Positions 25,801 through 39,784 of a DNA stretch of 64,000 bases are shown one piece after another. The first letter of the stretch is position 1. The number at the start of each line of letters is the position of its first letter. Both the position numbers and the translations under genes were made by a program. The notes under the pieces were generated by a model that was not told where the DNA came from, did no database searches, and saw only the letters and a list, made by a program, of their open reading frames with translations. Source of the DNA: Buxus sempervirens (taxonomy: Eukaryota; Streptophyta; Magnoliopsida; Buxales; Buxaceae); the NCBI GenBank assembly GCA_947561395.2, contig OX387184.1, positions 4,154,001 to 4,218,000 on the forward strand. The letters are read 5' to 3'.

Positions 25801-28800
25801 TATTTTGGCCACATTGTTATCTAAGCACAATATTTGGTAATTCCATTTTTTCCCCATTAAGGTGTTTTGAGTTTACATTCCATTTGAACTTCCTAGGAAT
25901 GTTGATGACCATAGTATTGACATGTTGGAGTTGGTCATACACCTTACATGGGGGAGGTTGTATGATTCAATCTTAACAAAGGAATCATATTTGCTGTTGC
26001 ACCAATTTATAGGGTGATCCTACACACTATGACTTATAGGATCCAATGAACTAAGTGCTTCACATGAAGGAAAGACAATGGGGTTTGTGGTTTTTGGGGG
26101 GGTCTCTATGTCGTAAGAGAAATATGGGGAAGAGTATATCCTTTTTTTTTTTTTTAATTGAAGCTAATTCATTATTTTCTACTACTATTTTATTATTTGA
26201 AATTGCAAAAAAATATTATTAGAGTCTATCCTCCTGAAGTACGTTATCCAGGAAGTTGGTCTTTCTTTTTCTAGATAAGCATATGCAAGCATAAAAACAA
26301 CAAAATTCTTTATCCCATTTAGTTGAGATTGGCTAGATGACTCCTCCGCGCCATTTCAATATGTTAAAAGCTGTATCTTCAGTTATATTTTTTAAAAGTC
26401 TTTCTAATTGACTCAATCTAGGTCCTGTTTGGTTTACTCTCACCCTCTTATGTGCTCTAATGTGTTTCCCCTTGAATCATCCTGCAAACACCTTCCTAGA
26501 CATTTAATTTATCTGCCTGAACTATCTTGATCTACTTGTCCTTCCCGTCCTTCCAATATGTTAAAAGCTGTATCTTCAGTTAGACTTTTTTGAATTCTTT
26601 ATAATTGGTCCTATTTGGTCTACTCTAGCCCTCTTTTGTGCTTTAACATGTTTCCCCTTGCACCTTCCTACAACCACCTTACTAATCCTCTACTTTATCT
26701 GCCCAAACTATTTTGATCTACTTTATTTTGTCTTCTCCCTTATTTTGGAAATATATAAACACTTAGGTATTTATTTTTCCATCCGAAATGGATGAAGAGT
26801 ATTCTGGTATACGTCACCAGTGTTAGTTGGATGGTGGCTGATCAAAAGGATGGCATTTTTTGCCACATGGAAGAATGATGTGGCCAACCCAAATTGTCCA
26901 TTTGATAAAGGTCACCTAGACTTGCTATTTGATCAACTTTTCAACCCATGTGCACCTCACTTAGATATGTATAATGAGCTTCATCACATGTATAAACAAC
27001 AATACAATATTTCAATGTTTCTTAAGTTTTACAGAGAAAGATACTAAATTGGGGAGAGCTCTTTCTGCCACATGGGGAATGTCTTGAGGGCTGAAGCTTG
27101 TATTTGACCTTGACTTGACTGCAAGTGCATGTGGAGAAGTGAGGTTTTTCATGAGTGTTTAGCTAGATAACCTAGACTATATATAATGTATGGAAGTTTA
27201 ATCTTAAAGAACAAAAGAGGGTCGCTTTCTTAATTTTCTATATCTTCCCAATTTGAACAATTCCCAGCTCTGTTTATGAAAGACTTGCTTTTTAATTTCT
27301 CATATAACCTCAGAGACAGTATTATTTGCCGTTATGGATTTCATTTATTATGGTGGTTCTGATTTTTATTTCTTTGTTTTTTTTTTTAAATATTTATGGG
27401 GAACAGGTAACTGTACATGTGAAGGGTAAAACAGAGTGCTACGAATGCCAGCCAAAACCTACACCAAAATCATATCCGGTGTGCACCATTACTAGTACTC
27501 CGTCAAAGGTATTGATTATTAGAATGGATGGCTATATTTATATACACACACACATAAATTGCAAACACATGCACAAATATAGGCTCTTGTTGTTATTGAC
27601 ATTCTGACAAATGCTGCTTTAAGACTCGACTAAGATTTCTGTTTAATTGCATTTTGGATGAAAACACATAGTTGGACACTTGCAACCATTCAGTCTCCAT
27701 TTGCTTTAAAATCTATATAGCAACATGTTTCTTTTGCAAATATTCTGTTTGAGTGTTATGTATATTTTAAGGCAAGCCATCTGCTTTTGATGCATCTGAG
27801 AGTATACACACACACACATGTATGCATGCATGTGAGTGTGTTCCTGTACATGCATGTTGAAACTTGAAGGCTCCCGTCTATTTCTTTGTATCATAGCTTA
27901 AGGTCCATTGAAGGAGATGAATTAAGTCAAGAATTTTCCTCACTGTCTGAAGTTCAACTATAATTTGAGACGGGCGACAAAGATGATTTGGAAAAATTAA
28001 AATAAAAAGGCACAATGAAAGCAAATTTCTTGTTGAAATTAAATACAACATTTTCAGTTGAAAATTCATCAAAACAGAGGAAAAAAATCCAACATATTAA
28101 CCAACAATGTTTTCTCTCAATTAGTTGGAAATTGGCCCAACTTATCGGAAAGGTGCAAAGCTTCCAAAGTGGAAAATATCTTTTTTACTTGCCAATATCC
28201 TCTAACAACTCAGTATGCATGATGAGCTGCTAGTCATACTCCGTACCACATTTCAACTTTTCAAGAAACAACTCCCGAATTCTATTTCAAAGGGCATGCA
28301 AGTAGATGGTATGCCAGTTGCTCCTCTTTCTTACACATGACTCAATTACTTGTTGTTTGCTTACTGCCTGGAATTATGATGGTTGACACTCAATCAATCA
28401 TGAGGATGCTAATTGCATGATGGTTGCTTCCAAACAAGATTAACTAGGTTAAAGTTTTTGGTTCCTACTTTTGCAACTCCTGATAGAAGGATCACATTCT
28501 ACACCTTAAAAAATGAATGGTCATAGATCCTACAAGAAAGTGGCAAATAAACCTGTCTTCCAATGTGATGCTGGAATGTAACTTTTCTTCAGACCTACTT
28601 GGAACTCGACAACATTAGAGAATTTCCTTGTAAGGAAGTTGTTAATTGTCTTCTAAGTGCATATGCCATATGAAGCCTGGGCCATAATGCTCTGTTAACA
28701 ACTCTGGCTCCCATATTTAAAGCAAATTTTGGAGTTGGAATATTGTTTTTGGAGCTGTGAATTTATTCTTACTCCTGTTCTGACCGGAGATCTTCTCAGA

Positions 28801-31800
28801 TTCATGACAGTTCTAATTATGCTATATTATTCTGTTTGGAAAATCAACTTTTCCTTTCTCATTTAAGGCTTCTTAAACTTTCAGGGATATTAAGTGGCTC
28901 AGACCAATTGTGATTGCTTTGATTTAGGTCTAAATATTTCAAGTTACTATACTACAGATCCAGGAATTAAAATGAAACCAACTGTAGCCAAAGATTCAGA
29001 AAACGTCAGATCAGTTTGACAAATAACTTCTCTTTCCAGTTTAAGTTTCAACTATTCTTTGTCTTACAGGAAAAGAACAAAAAAAAAACAATGACTAGAG
29101 GTTGATTGATAAAACAGGAAGAACCCTGGCTCTTTAAAAAAAATGAAGATAATTAAATGGAACATACGAAGAAAAAAAAATTAAAAAGCTGGGTTCCAAG
29201 ACACAGATCCGAATGGAACATTGAAGAGCAAAAATGAAAATAATAATAATAATAATAATAAAAGATCAAACTACAGAACAGAAACAACTTAGTGAAACGA
29301 AGAGAATGAAAGGTGGTGTTAAAAGTAAGAAAATTTATTTGATTGGCCAATACATGGCTACCATAGTTTTAACGGATGAAAAGAACAATGCAGTGGTGAT
29401 TCTCTTGACCCAAATGGCTCATAGATTGGTCGAACAAGACCGACCTTATGTTCTTAGGGCAGTTGGCTTATTGACAGTCCCATCTCAGATCCTAAAGAGA
29501 AATTTCATGGTCTGTTGGTTTTTTTTGGGTTACTCTCTCATATCTGTGTCATTGGTATATAAAGGTTATATTTTGCTTTGATAAATTTAGTTTGATTCTC
29601 TTAATTTTAGTTTGACTAAAATGAGTTGGCATAAATGGTTGTTTTGTTTGCTTTCCATTTTAAAAAATTGTGGGAATTTATGACCAAGTATTTCCACTTC
29701 TATGAAACAGTTTAAACCTTTTTTCTGTTTATCAGTTGCCATTTTTTAAAGTGTGCTGACAAACTGTAACAACCTGAACTTAAAGAGGTAGATACTTTGT
29801 TCCTGCACAACAACATCCTTCAATTATCATGATTTATCATATTATTATACTTCTTTGGGAACATATTGGCATACTTCTAAATATCTGCCGACCTTTTTTC
29901 AATTGTCCATGCACACTAAACATTGTCTCCAAATCAGTTGGCACATACCAATATCAACATTTGTGGGTTCCAAATGAAAACCAAAGAAGTTATTTTTATT
30001 TAACCATTACAAAGCTTTATTAGGAGAGAATGGTTGTTGCATTAATGAAGTATGCATAATTCTTGCCCTTTTTTTTAACCTGAGCTGGTACTATCTATCG
30101 ATTGGGTTCTATTCTGTGTGATTCATTTTAAAGAAGAGTTTTGATCCCATGAATGTTGCTCTGATATCATGACACTGATGTTGCAGTTTGTTCACTGTAT
30201 CGTCTGGGCTAAAGACCTTCTTTTTGCAAAGTTATTTGGAGACAGGAGTCAGGAAAATGATCTGAATGTGCGTCCCACTGAAGCTTCTTGCTCAACAGGA
30301 CATGCTGACGTATTTGAACATAAAGTAGGTGAAGACATTGAGCAGTATGGAAGGAGAATATATGATCATGTTTTTGGGTATAACATTGAAGTAGCTTTAG
30401 CTAATGAAGAGACATGGAAAAATAGAAATAGACCCAAGCCAATATATTGTAAAGATGTGCTGCCTGACAAGCTTCATCAACATAATGGGGATTTGGATAA
30501 GAATTGTACATCTGTTTATCCTCCATCAGTATCTGTTATGACGTCTCTGGGTTTGAAGAATCCACAGGATGTATGGAGTCTTGTAGAAAGTACAAAAGTC
30601 TTTCTGGAGGCTTTGAAAGTGTTTTTTAAGGAAAGGAAGAAGGTTTGTTTTGATCCGTAGTTTTTAAGAAGCTGGTACCTGGTTTAAGGATTAAACTTTG
30701 TCTATTTTAATTCATTTCTATCAGCACTTAGAGCCGTCATGCCATTTGTTTCCAGGAAATTGGGAACCTGACTTTTGATAAGGATGATCAGTTAGCTGTA
30801 GAATTTGTTACTGCTGCAGCTAATATTCGGGCAGCTTCCTTTGGTATTCCCGCACATAGCCTTTTTGAAGCAAAAGGTATTGCCGGTAATATAGTGCATG
30901 CTGTTGCGACAACAAACGCAATAATTGGTGGGCTGATTGTGATCGAGGCAATCAAGGTGCTCCAAAATGAGACAAAAAGCTATAGGTGTGGCCGAAATCC
31001 CTTCTCATAATTGAAAATATTTTCTTTTTCTTTGCATAAGAATAGTTTTAATTAAATTTTATTTGTTCTTCATGTTTTACACTTGAAAAAAAATGTTAAA
31101 ACTGTGGGCATCCATTACTGGTCAAGGACAAAGGCACTTAAATGTGAAGTCATGTTTTTGGCATTAGATTGGCTGGATGAATACAGTTGTGATTCCAATT
31201 CTAAATAAGAAGCCATAATAAATTACGAATTCACTGTTCTGTGGCCTTTGAGTTTGTGTACAAGTCTAAAATTCATATTAAAATTTATATTCAAGGTCTT
31301 AAGATTCATATAGATGATTAAAGTGGAACAGTGATTGACTGAAATGGGCAGTAATTGTCTCTGAGTGTTCATGTAGGATGACGTATTGTCTTGAACATCC
31401 TTCAAGGAAGATGCTTCTTATGCCAGTGGAGCCATTTGATCCAAACAAATCCTGTTATGTTTGTTCGGAGGTACTTTTAATGTTATTTGCATGCTTTTTG
31501 CTATACCTTCTGTTGAAATTTTGATTCAGGATATGCCATATTCTGATGATGTCAAGTTTGGTTGAAAATAGACACCTCTATCACTTGAGATCAATACTTA
31601 CCGTTCAACACTGCGGGATTTTGTTGAGAAGATTGTTAAAGCCAAACTTGGTATGAATTTGCCATTGATTATGCATGGATCGGCCCTCCTTTATGAAGTG
31701 GGTGATGATCTTGAAGAAGATATGATAGCCAATTATGCAGCAAACCTTGATAAGGTGAATTATCCTGCATCTTGTACTAATTTGCATGGTCGCCATCTCT

Positions 31801-31855
31801 CTCTCCCGCTTTCTCTCTCATACATACATATGTGTATATATATATATATACATAC

Positions 31856-31907
<52 letters not shown>

Positions 31908-33631
31908 AGGTATGTATGTATGTATCTTGTGCATGTTTATGTGCCTTTGATGAAGATGGGTTGGTTTTGAGTTCAGATAAGGACATTAACCCGGGTCTCA
32001 AGTTTGACTACTGATGCTTTACCAAGGTCAAGTTTAGTGCTTGAAGGAGTCCTTAGTATGCTTATATGTTTTTTATTTTTTCCTTTTACAGAAGCTATCT
32101 GAACTTCCTTCTCCAGTTACAAGTGGAACAGTAATCACGGTTGAGGATCTTCGACAGGAACTCTCATGCAGTATTAATATTAAGCACAGGTATTCTTAAC
32201 TTCATCTCCTAGTTCATTTTTGTATTCATCAAAACACCAAAAAAATGGTAAAGAAAGAGACTGCCTATTGTAAGAGGTATAACATCTAATTTATTAGTTT
32301 CAGTAAAGAGCCTGTCATTGAGTACCTTGTCCCATGCTGCAGACACAGTTGTTTGCTAATACCACTTTCACTTAGATGAATAATTTGATCTTATGCTTGT
32401 CTTGTTTATTCAATGGATTTTCATTTGCCTTCTATTTCTTATAGTCTGCTTTGTGGTTGAAAAAGAAGATATTTAAATGTCGTATCATATGGGAATGTAG
32501 ATGCTTTGAGCATTGTAAGTGGAATATTATGATTGAATGAAAGTTGAGAAGGCTATTGGAGCTAGAATTAGATACACTACGTGAAATTTCAGATGGTTTA
32601 TTTTTTAAATTTTGGTTCGTTTCCTGTACAAGCTAAGATATCTTTTGCACTTGGCTTTAACCTGTTTGTTACAGCTTGTCTGCACTGAATATATTGTTGT
32701 TTTGGTGATATGGTTGTAGAAATTTATTTTCTGTTGTATACTTATTGTCTGGTATCATCAAGCTTTCATGCCATGCTCAATTTTCCTGCTTCGGATCCTT
32801 CTTTTGCTTCCTAAAGGTTGAGGAACAGCTAGTTTTAGTTTGGAATAGCATGGTAGTTGTGATACAGGGATTCATAATTCTCTTCTTCTTTATTTTGTTT
32901 TTGGTTTCCTTGATGTGTAAGAAAATTTTATTAAAAAGTTGGAAGAATGTGAAGCAAATACAAGGGTAGCACCTGCCTAATTGTAAGGCACTACTAAGGG
33001 GAAATTTAAAAAAAAAAAGGTTAAAAAAAACTTAAGAAAATGTAGACAAAAGAGTTCCATCCAAAAACCCAGCAGGGGGATACCCGAGAAGAAAAACTCT
33101 TCCACAACTGCTCTATTGGATTGCCTGTCTGTCAAGTCATTTCTCGATCTGAGAGCATGAAAGAAGTGATAACAGCAACATCAAAGTGCGCATTGTAATA
33201 GAATCTCAATGTGTCAGCTTGACAGAACTCCTGTTGTAATTCTAGCAAGTTCCTTCAAAGAAATAACCCAGAATTTCCTTTTCATAATTTTCAGGGAAGA
33301 ATTTGACGAGGAGAAAGAACCTGATGGCATGCTACTCTCTGGATTGACACAAGCTCCTCCAATGAAGGATGGTAATATTTATGTTGGCAATGGAGAGAGT
33401 ACATCAACTGCATCTGAATCAGTGCCAGTAGAGCCCGAACAAGATGGAATGGTTCCTGTTGGAAATAAGAGAAAATTGTCTGAAGTATCTTATGCTGCCA
33501 CTTCAGATCCTTCAGCAAGCCGTGCTAACAAAGGACATGAAGAAGTTGGGAGCGATGATGATGTGGTTGTCATGCTTGATGTTGGGAACTTGGATGTAAG
33601 CAAGAAGAAAAGGTTCCAGTCTCCATCTTGA
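22845..33631 (+). CDS. SAE2: SUMO-activating enzyme subunit 2 (E1 catalytic subunit)
   Basis: Eleven exons join in phase into 641 aa: 22845-22877, 22964-23053, 24681-24764, 24886-25104, 27407-27508, 30187-30642, 30756-30985, 31377-31470, 31572-31754, 32092-32189, 33295-33631. SAE2 pairs with SAE1, adenylates SUMO, holds it as a thioester and passes it to the E2 SCE1, mainly in the nucleus. Visible parts: nucleotide-binding GAGGIG (19-24), adenylation core ([27 protein letters not shown]), and the catalytic Cys in PVCTI (C168). Zinc pairs are C153/C156 and C431/C434. A ubiquitin-like fold covers about 440-540. The tail has an acidic stretch with VVVML (a probable SUMO-interacting motif) and a basic KKKRF (a probable nuclear signal). 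Introns of 1.6, 2.3, 2.7 and 1.1 kb carry repeats. The identification is firm. Confidence 0.95.
23870..24290 (+). pseudogene. LINE RNase H-domain remnant in SAE2 intron 2
   Basis: A frame reading [11 protein letters not shown], then [13 protein letters not shown] and [12 protein letters not shown], ends at a TGA (24073-24075). The same frame then continues with [19 protein letters not shown]. These are the second to fourth catalytic blocks of a LINE-type RNase H, and they resemble the domain at 248-1197. The stop and the missing N-terminal part make it a dead fragment. An A-rich end (AAAAAAAAG near 24283) is its likely tail. Confidence 0.75.
25511..26745. mobile_element. Retroposon remnants in SAE2 intron 4, including a 197-bp duplication
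   Basis: A long T run near 25511-25528 looks like a minus-strand poly(A) tail. Near 25700 (CTCAACTAGTTGGTGTC) and 26315 (CCCATTTAGTTGAGATTGGC) are words I associate with the 3' part of plant RTE-type LINEs. A unit starting CAATATGTTAAAAGCTGTAT occurs at 26357 and again at 26554, giving a direct duplication of period 197 with about 80 percent identity by eye. The family name is uncertain. Confidence 0.4.
31819..31926. repeat. Compound microsatellite in SAE2 intron 9
   Basis: CATA, (TA)n, (TG)n and TATG blocks follow each other. The intron is 337 bases long, so this repeat forms about a third of it. Confidence 0.9.
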
Positions 33632-34249
33632 AGCTATACCAATAGAGAACCGGCAATTCTTTTGATGTTCATAACTTTGAAGTTAGGAATCTCAACTCAG
33701 GATTTGTATTCTTATAGTTTGGTCTTTTAGATTCCCTTTTTTTGGTTAAATTAAATTGGAAGTGTAGATATGAAAATGTTATTTTGTAACCGTAATTAGT
33801 AGAGTTGGATGGACAGGACCGTTAGCAACGTCTGTGGGAAGGTGGTCGACTTTTTAACCAGTGATCTGGATGGTCGTCGCAAGGACTTCAGCTTTTGGGC
33901 ATAAAATCTAAACCCAGTTTCAACTTGCGGGCTGTTTAATTTTCTCATTAGAATCTTTGAGCTCTTCACCAAATGCGAGCTCTTGGTATCATATTCTTCT
34001 TTCCGACTGTCTAATTGAACTCAGCTTCGTTGGGTGGCTGGCAGGTTGAAACCTTCGCATGTTATCATCTTTTACGCTCAAGCATTCTTTTTTTTTTTTT
34101 GGTAATAAAAACTCATCGACCCAATTTAAAGTAAACAAAATAATTAATAAGTACAAAGGATTTTACTTTAATCCTCACGTATTGGTATTAGATTATATAA
34201 ATAATTTACAGAGAAGAGCAAAGGAGTTTTGTTTCTTTATGGTTTATAT
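33632..34249. other. Convergent intergenic gap between SAE2 and the OXS3-like gene
   Basis: The gap holds the two 3'UTRs and a T run at 34087-34100. I see no other gene in it. Confidence 0.5.
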
Positions 34250-34679
34250 TTAGACACCAACACAAGGTGTAGCACACTGGCTGCTGCTGGATACTCGCCG
34301 GCATGGGTAGGGTGGGACCTTCAATCCCTGCCTCTCTGAATATTTCTTCCTTTTCTTAGCATCAGGATGTTCTTGCTTCTTGAGATCCTCCACACAACGA
34401 ACGTCGGCCATGCAAGTAAATGACCGTGATTTCCCCGAGTAGTACCTCGACAACCCTCTCCTGCTGAAGAATTAATAACAACCCCACCAAAAAAAGAAAC
34501 AGGAAAATTTAATATTCAATCAGAGAATCAATTAATCCTTTTTGAATAGAACTACAGGCAAAAAACCCAAAAAGAAAAACACAAAAGAATTAAAGAGCAT
34601 GAGATTCTTACCTCTGAGGAAGACTTGTCCGTAAGGAATCCATATCAAAGATCTTCACGTTCTCGTTTTCATTCTCCAT
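34250..34679 (-). CDS. Small OXS3-like (OXIDATIVE STRESS 3 family) protein
   Basis: Two exons (34679-34612, then 34460-34250) are joined across a 151-base intron with a GTAAG donor and a CAG acceptor, giving 92 aa. The centre reads RGLSRYYSGKSRSFTCMADV, which resembles the conserved K/RGLSxxYxGKSxSFTxL block of plant OXS3-like proteins. OXS3 family members are small nuclear proteins linked to stress tolerance and growth control. A basic stretch (KKRKK, around residue 55) could be a nuclear signal. Several cysteines lie in the C-terminal part. The start is the first ATG in a short acidic, Asn-rich leader (MENENENVKIF). Assignment rests on one motif recalled from memory, so the family is likely and the function unknown. 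Confidence 0.7.
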
Positions 34680-34762
34680 TGTCGGTTTTGCAGAAGAGAG
34701 AGATGCAAGAAGCAGGAATCAACAAGGAGAAGGGTGAAGAAGGTTGGAATCTACATGAGCCT

Positions 34763-34770
34763 CTTTATAT
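34763..34770 (-). promoter_or_regulatory. Probable TATA box of the OXS3-like gene
   Basis: ATATAAAG on the minus strand lies about 85 bases upstream of the ATG at 34679, which fits a short leader. Confidence 0.55.
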
Positions 34771-35133
34771 GGAACAAGGTCAGGTTAAATGGTAGTGAGG
34801 ATAAGTGCCAGTTCATACACGTCAGGAATAGAAAATTGAGAATGCACCGTATGGGTTCGATAAAGGTGGATAGGTTTAGAACCTCTAAAACACGTCCATC
34901 GTTTTAGTTTTTGGGGGTGTCGGATGGATTGAGCCATATCCACAGCCTTATCTACATACCCTCTTCTCCATTCAATCTATAGCTTTTCTCTTTCAATGTA
35001 CCTTTCTTTGGGCCTCTCCCCACTTCTTCACTTTATATAGTGTTTTCCTCGTCCAAAAATAATATTAAGTACACAAGAACGATTAATTGATTCTTGCCAA
35101 TTAATTGTTTTTTAGTAGAACTTCTTCACATGG

Positions 35134-35375
35134 CATGTAAGCAGTAGCAGAACCAGGACTCTATATTTGAGGGGGCAAAAAAAAATTTCTATTAACACTT
35201 TTCATGAAATATAGAAATTTTAATGAGTTAGGGGGACAAACCAGAAATTTTATAAGGGGCAAAACATAAATTTTAATTAAAACATATAGGAAAATATATA
35301 TTTTAAATGAAAAAATAAAATTTTAGGGGGGGCAATTGCCCCCTCTAACTCTAAGGTGGTTCCGCCACATGTAAG
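35134..35375. mobile_element. hAT-like MITE with 8-bp target-site duplication
   Basis: The element spans 35142-35367 (226 bases). It is flanked by perfect 8-bp direct repeats CATGTAAG at 35134-35141 and 35368-35375. Imperfect inverted ends are AGCAGAACCA on the left and the complement of TGGCGGAACCA on the right, with inner GGGGGC/GCCCCC blocks. The interior is AT-rich and non-coding. An 8-bp duplication and GGCGGAGCCA-like ends are typical of plant hAT elements. Confidence 0.75.
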
Positions 35376-35611
35376 TACATATTGTTCCGTCAAAATCTCT
35401 GTTGAAATGGTTTGAAATCGTCTCCAGTTTGAGTGAGATGCAGAGCTACACCTTAAAGCAAGAGTCACATTCTTATCTACCTCCTAAAAGCAACCCTCGC
35501 ATGTTAAATTAGTGTTCAGTTATCTTTTGGATGAAGTATGATCTATTGGTTGTACCTTTTTTGCAAATGGCCAAATTAGTTTGGAACTGAGAAAATTTAG
35601 GCAACTTGTCC

Positions 35612-35730
35612 CTATTGATGAAAATTACAAGTTATTCGATGAGGGATTACAAATTAGATAATGCGAGTTACAAATTTGTTGATGGAGATTATAAGTCAAA
35701 TGATGTGAATTACAAGTATGGGGACTTACA
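35612..35730 (+). repeat. Short array of about five diverged 21-base units
   Basis: Units of the type GATGNNNATTACAAGTNNNN repeat with 20-23 base spacing. In one frame they read as heptads of the form xYKxxDx. The array is degenerate and the frame is short, so a coding role is unlikely. Confidence 0.5.
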
Positions 35731-36723
35731 ACTTTTACAAGTCTCCCGTTATTTGAACAAACTTGTAAGGGCCAAATGGTCTATCTTTTGTCATTTCCGA
35801 ATTCATTTGGCCATTTGCCAAAAAAGTAAGAACAATATCATATGCCTTCCAAAAAGTAAGTAACTGAACAATAATTTTCCCGTTTTGTTTGCGACCTTTT
35901 ACTTATCGGTTATCAGTTTACCACAGCTGGGAATGGACTCTCATTTTTCAAACTAGCTTATTCTACTCACCATTCACCATAGGAACCACTGGCTCTCATT
36001 TTTCAGGCTACGTTTCAATGGGTGGCTTACCTAACAACATAGAGCTTAATGTGTCAATCATGACTAAGGGATCTAAGCAGTAGACTTAGCTTTTCACAAC
36101 CGGGAATGAAGTCAGTCGTGATCGTTTCATCTGGTGCTACTCAGTGATACAAGTGTAAAATATGCGGATGGATGTCGCATTGCAATAGCGGGGCTCACAT
36201 CCCAAAACACATCTCATGCTCTGGTTCCATGGTGCAACCGGATTCTAAGAGAAAATGCATTCAAATCATGCAGGCTGCTTAACACGTGGCATGCATCTGC
36301 TTCAACCACGTAGAACTTTTTTTTTGGTAATTATTACATCGAATACTGGCACCGGTAATCACGCGCACGACGTAGCATGTGCTACACTGTTTCGACGATT
36401 TTAATGAGACAAACCAAATCGAATCAAATCAAATATAACATTATGTAAGCCTACCAAAAAAAAATATAACATTATGTATCGAATCAAATCAAATATAATA
36501 TTCCATAATAGTCCTTTTATTCTTATTCTTATTCATAAAAAATCCTCAATTAAGCCAAATAGGACCCAGTGTTTCACCTCGAACAAGACAAATGCCACAC
36601 GTTCACAAATTCCGATTCCCACACACGACACCACACAATAATAAAAGAACAGAAAGGAAAAGCAGACGATCGAGCTCGAACTTCACAGAAGCATCTTTAA
36701 TCGGAGTTACTCAAACCACTTAA

Positions 36724-38131
<1,408 letters not shown>

Positions 38132-38274
38132 GAAAATCAGTTATTTCTTCTACGGGAGCTTCCTCTTTCTCTTTCGCTATTCGACTACAACACGAGGCTT
38201 TCTGAACGAAAGAGAGAAACTGTTTCTCAAGGCGGCGAGCTTCTATTGTGATGGAAGCTGAGACGGGCTTTGGG

Positions 38275-38283
38275 TATTTATAG
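38275..38283 (-). promoter_or_regulatory. TATA box of the peroxidase gene
   Basis: CTATAAATA on the minus strand lies about 145 bases upstream of the ATG at 38131. That would place the transcription start near 38245. Confidence 0.65.
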
Positions 38284-39784
38284 ACCGGGTGCTTCATATA
38301 AATCTTAGAGCAGTTGAAAGAGACCGGGAGAAAACTATAAAGAAAATAAAAATTATCAGCTGTTAGCTCTGCTCTGCTTCTGCCTGCCAGTTCTCCATGA
38401 CAAGTAGGTTCAAACGAATATATTACCAGCAAAATCTTAGTGATCGATTACAAATTTACAATGGTATATATTAATGGATTAAAATGGGGTTTCTCTGGTC
38501 AATTAGAATCATGTGAATGAAGTGTGAAATGGCCTAGAAAGGAATAAGTCCTTGGGTGCTCGAGAAGAAAAAGTAAAAATTATACATATAATATATACAC
38601 ACATACGCACAACACGCGCACACACATATATTGTTACTTAAAAAAATGAAGATAAGGTTAAGACCCCTAACCACCACCGTCTACATCAAAAACTAATGTT
38701 AAAACGATGTCGCCACTATGAATATTATTAATGTTCATAGACGGCCTTTACATCTACTATTTTGCCTTGCGGTGCAAGAACTCGGAAGTTTCTGCAATTT
38801 ACAAGGTGAACTGAGTCAACCTCGCTAATTAAGAAATTGATCCTATCCTTCCAAATGGGAACAACAGGTTTAGTACCTGTTGAGCCCAGATCCCGAAAGA
38901 CCCGGTAGTCGACAGGTTGGCCTCAACTGCCCATACAGGACAAATTTGATTCATAGATCGAGTACCAGGGGAGTATTTTATTCGTCTCAAATTTAAAAAA
39001 TTTAATTGGTCAATCAAGTTTTCTTTTACTTTAATTTTTATAATATTTGAGCTCAAATATGCATGATGCATGTCACGCAATTAACTAAAAGAGAGAGAGA
39101 GAGAGGAAGAGGGAAGCAACACCTGCTCTATTGACAAATGGAAAGATATATGTTTTGAGTCTTTTGACTCAACTTCCCCCACCTCAGCTGGTCTGTAACG
39201 GTGTGAATGGGGAAGCAAACAGAGAGAGATTAGCTAAAATCAAACCTCACATGCCATGGGGAGGCTTCTCGAAATTCGTTAGCTTGTTAGCTAGCCTCCC
39301 TCGATCTATACTTAATTACCATTCTTGATTTGCATTTTGAATTGTCGATCGAGAACACTATAAGGTTGAAAACTGACAGTCCATGGGTTGAAGAACGGAT
39401 CAAGCTCTGTTTCGTGTGGTCCTAGCTAATATTATATATAACCCTTTATGTCACGATTCGATCGAGCCATCGGAAGCGTTGGGCGCCGGCGATCGTCATG
39501 TATGGTTAAGAAAGGATCGAGTCAAAAGTTCATAACCAAACCTTAAGTTTTTTTAGTATATTAAATCCTTTGTTTCATCAACTTTGGTTGACCTTCATAC
39601 CTACAGCTTGCCCGCATATTACAGGATACATCATCATCAACTGTCGGTTTATGAAGAGAGTTGGAATATTAGGTTAACAACGGACACTCCCTTAACCTTA
39701 GTGGAGCCTCTAAGGATTAATACATGCATGAACCCTCCTCGTACGTGCAAGGCCTTTCAAATGTTGACTTCGGAAATACGTGAA

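Larger units (their letters stand above)
34771..36723. other. Intergenic region upstream of the OXS3-like gene
   Basis: No gene is seen. The region holds a hAT-like MITE (35142-35367) and a short 21-base repeat array (35612-35730). A duplicated word (AATCGAATCAAATCAAATATAA) starts near 36418 and again near 36479. The last 300 bases or so are probably the 3' flank of the peroxidase gene. Confidence 0.45.

Noticed and set aside
26820-27047. 75-codon frame inside SAE2 intron 4
   Set aside because: It lies in a spliced-out region among retroposon debris and has no recognisable motif.
29234-29581. 115-codon frame in SAE2 intron 5
   Set aside because: It is intronic, starts in an AT-repeat and has no recognised motif.
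35612-35730. 21-base repeats considered as a CRISPR-like array or a coding repeat
   Set aside because: Units are contiguous, diverged and without spacers, in plant nuclear DNA. The frame is short and isolated.
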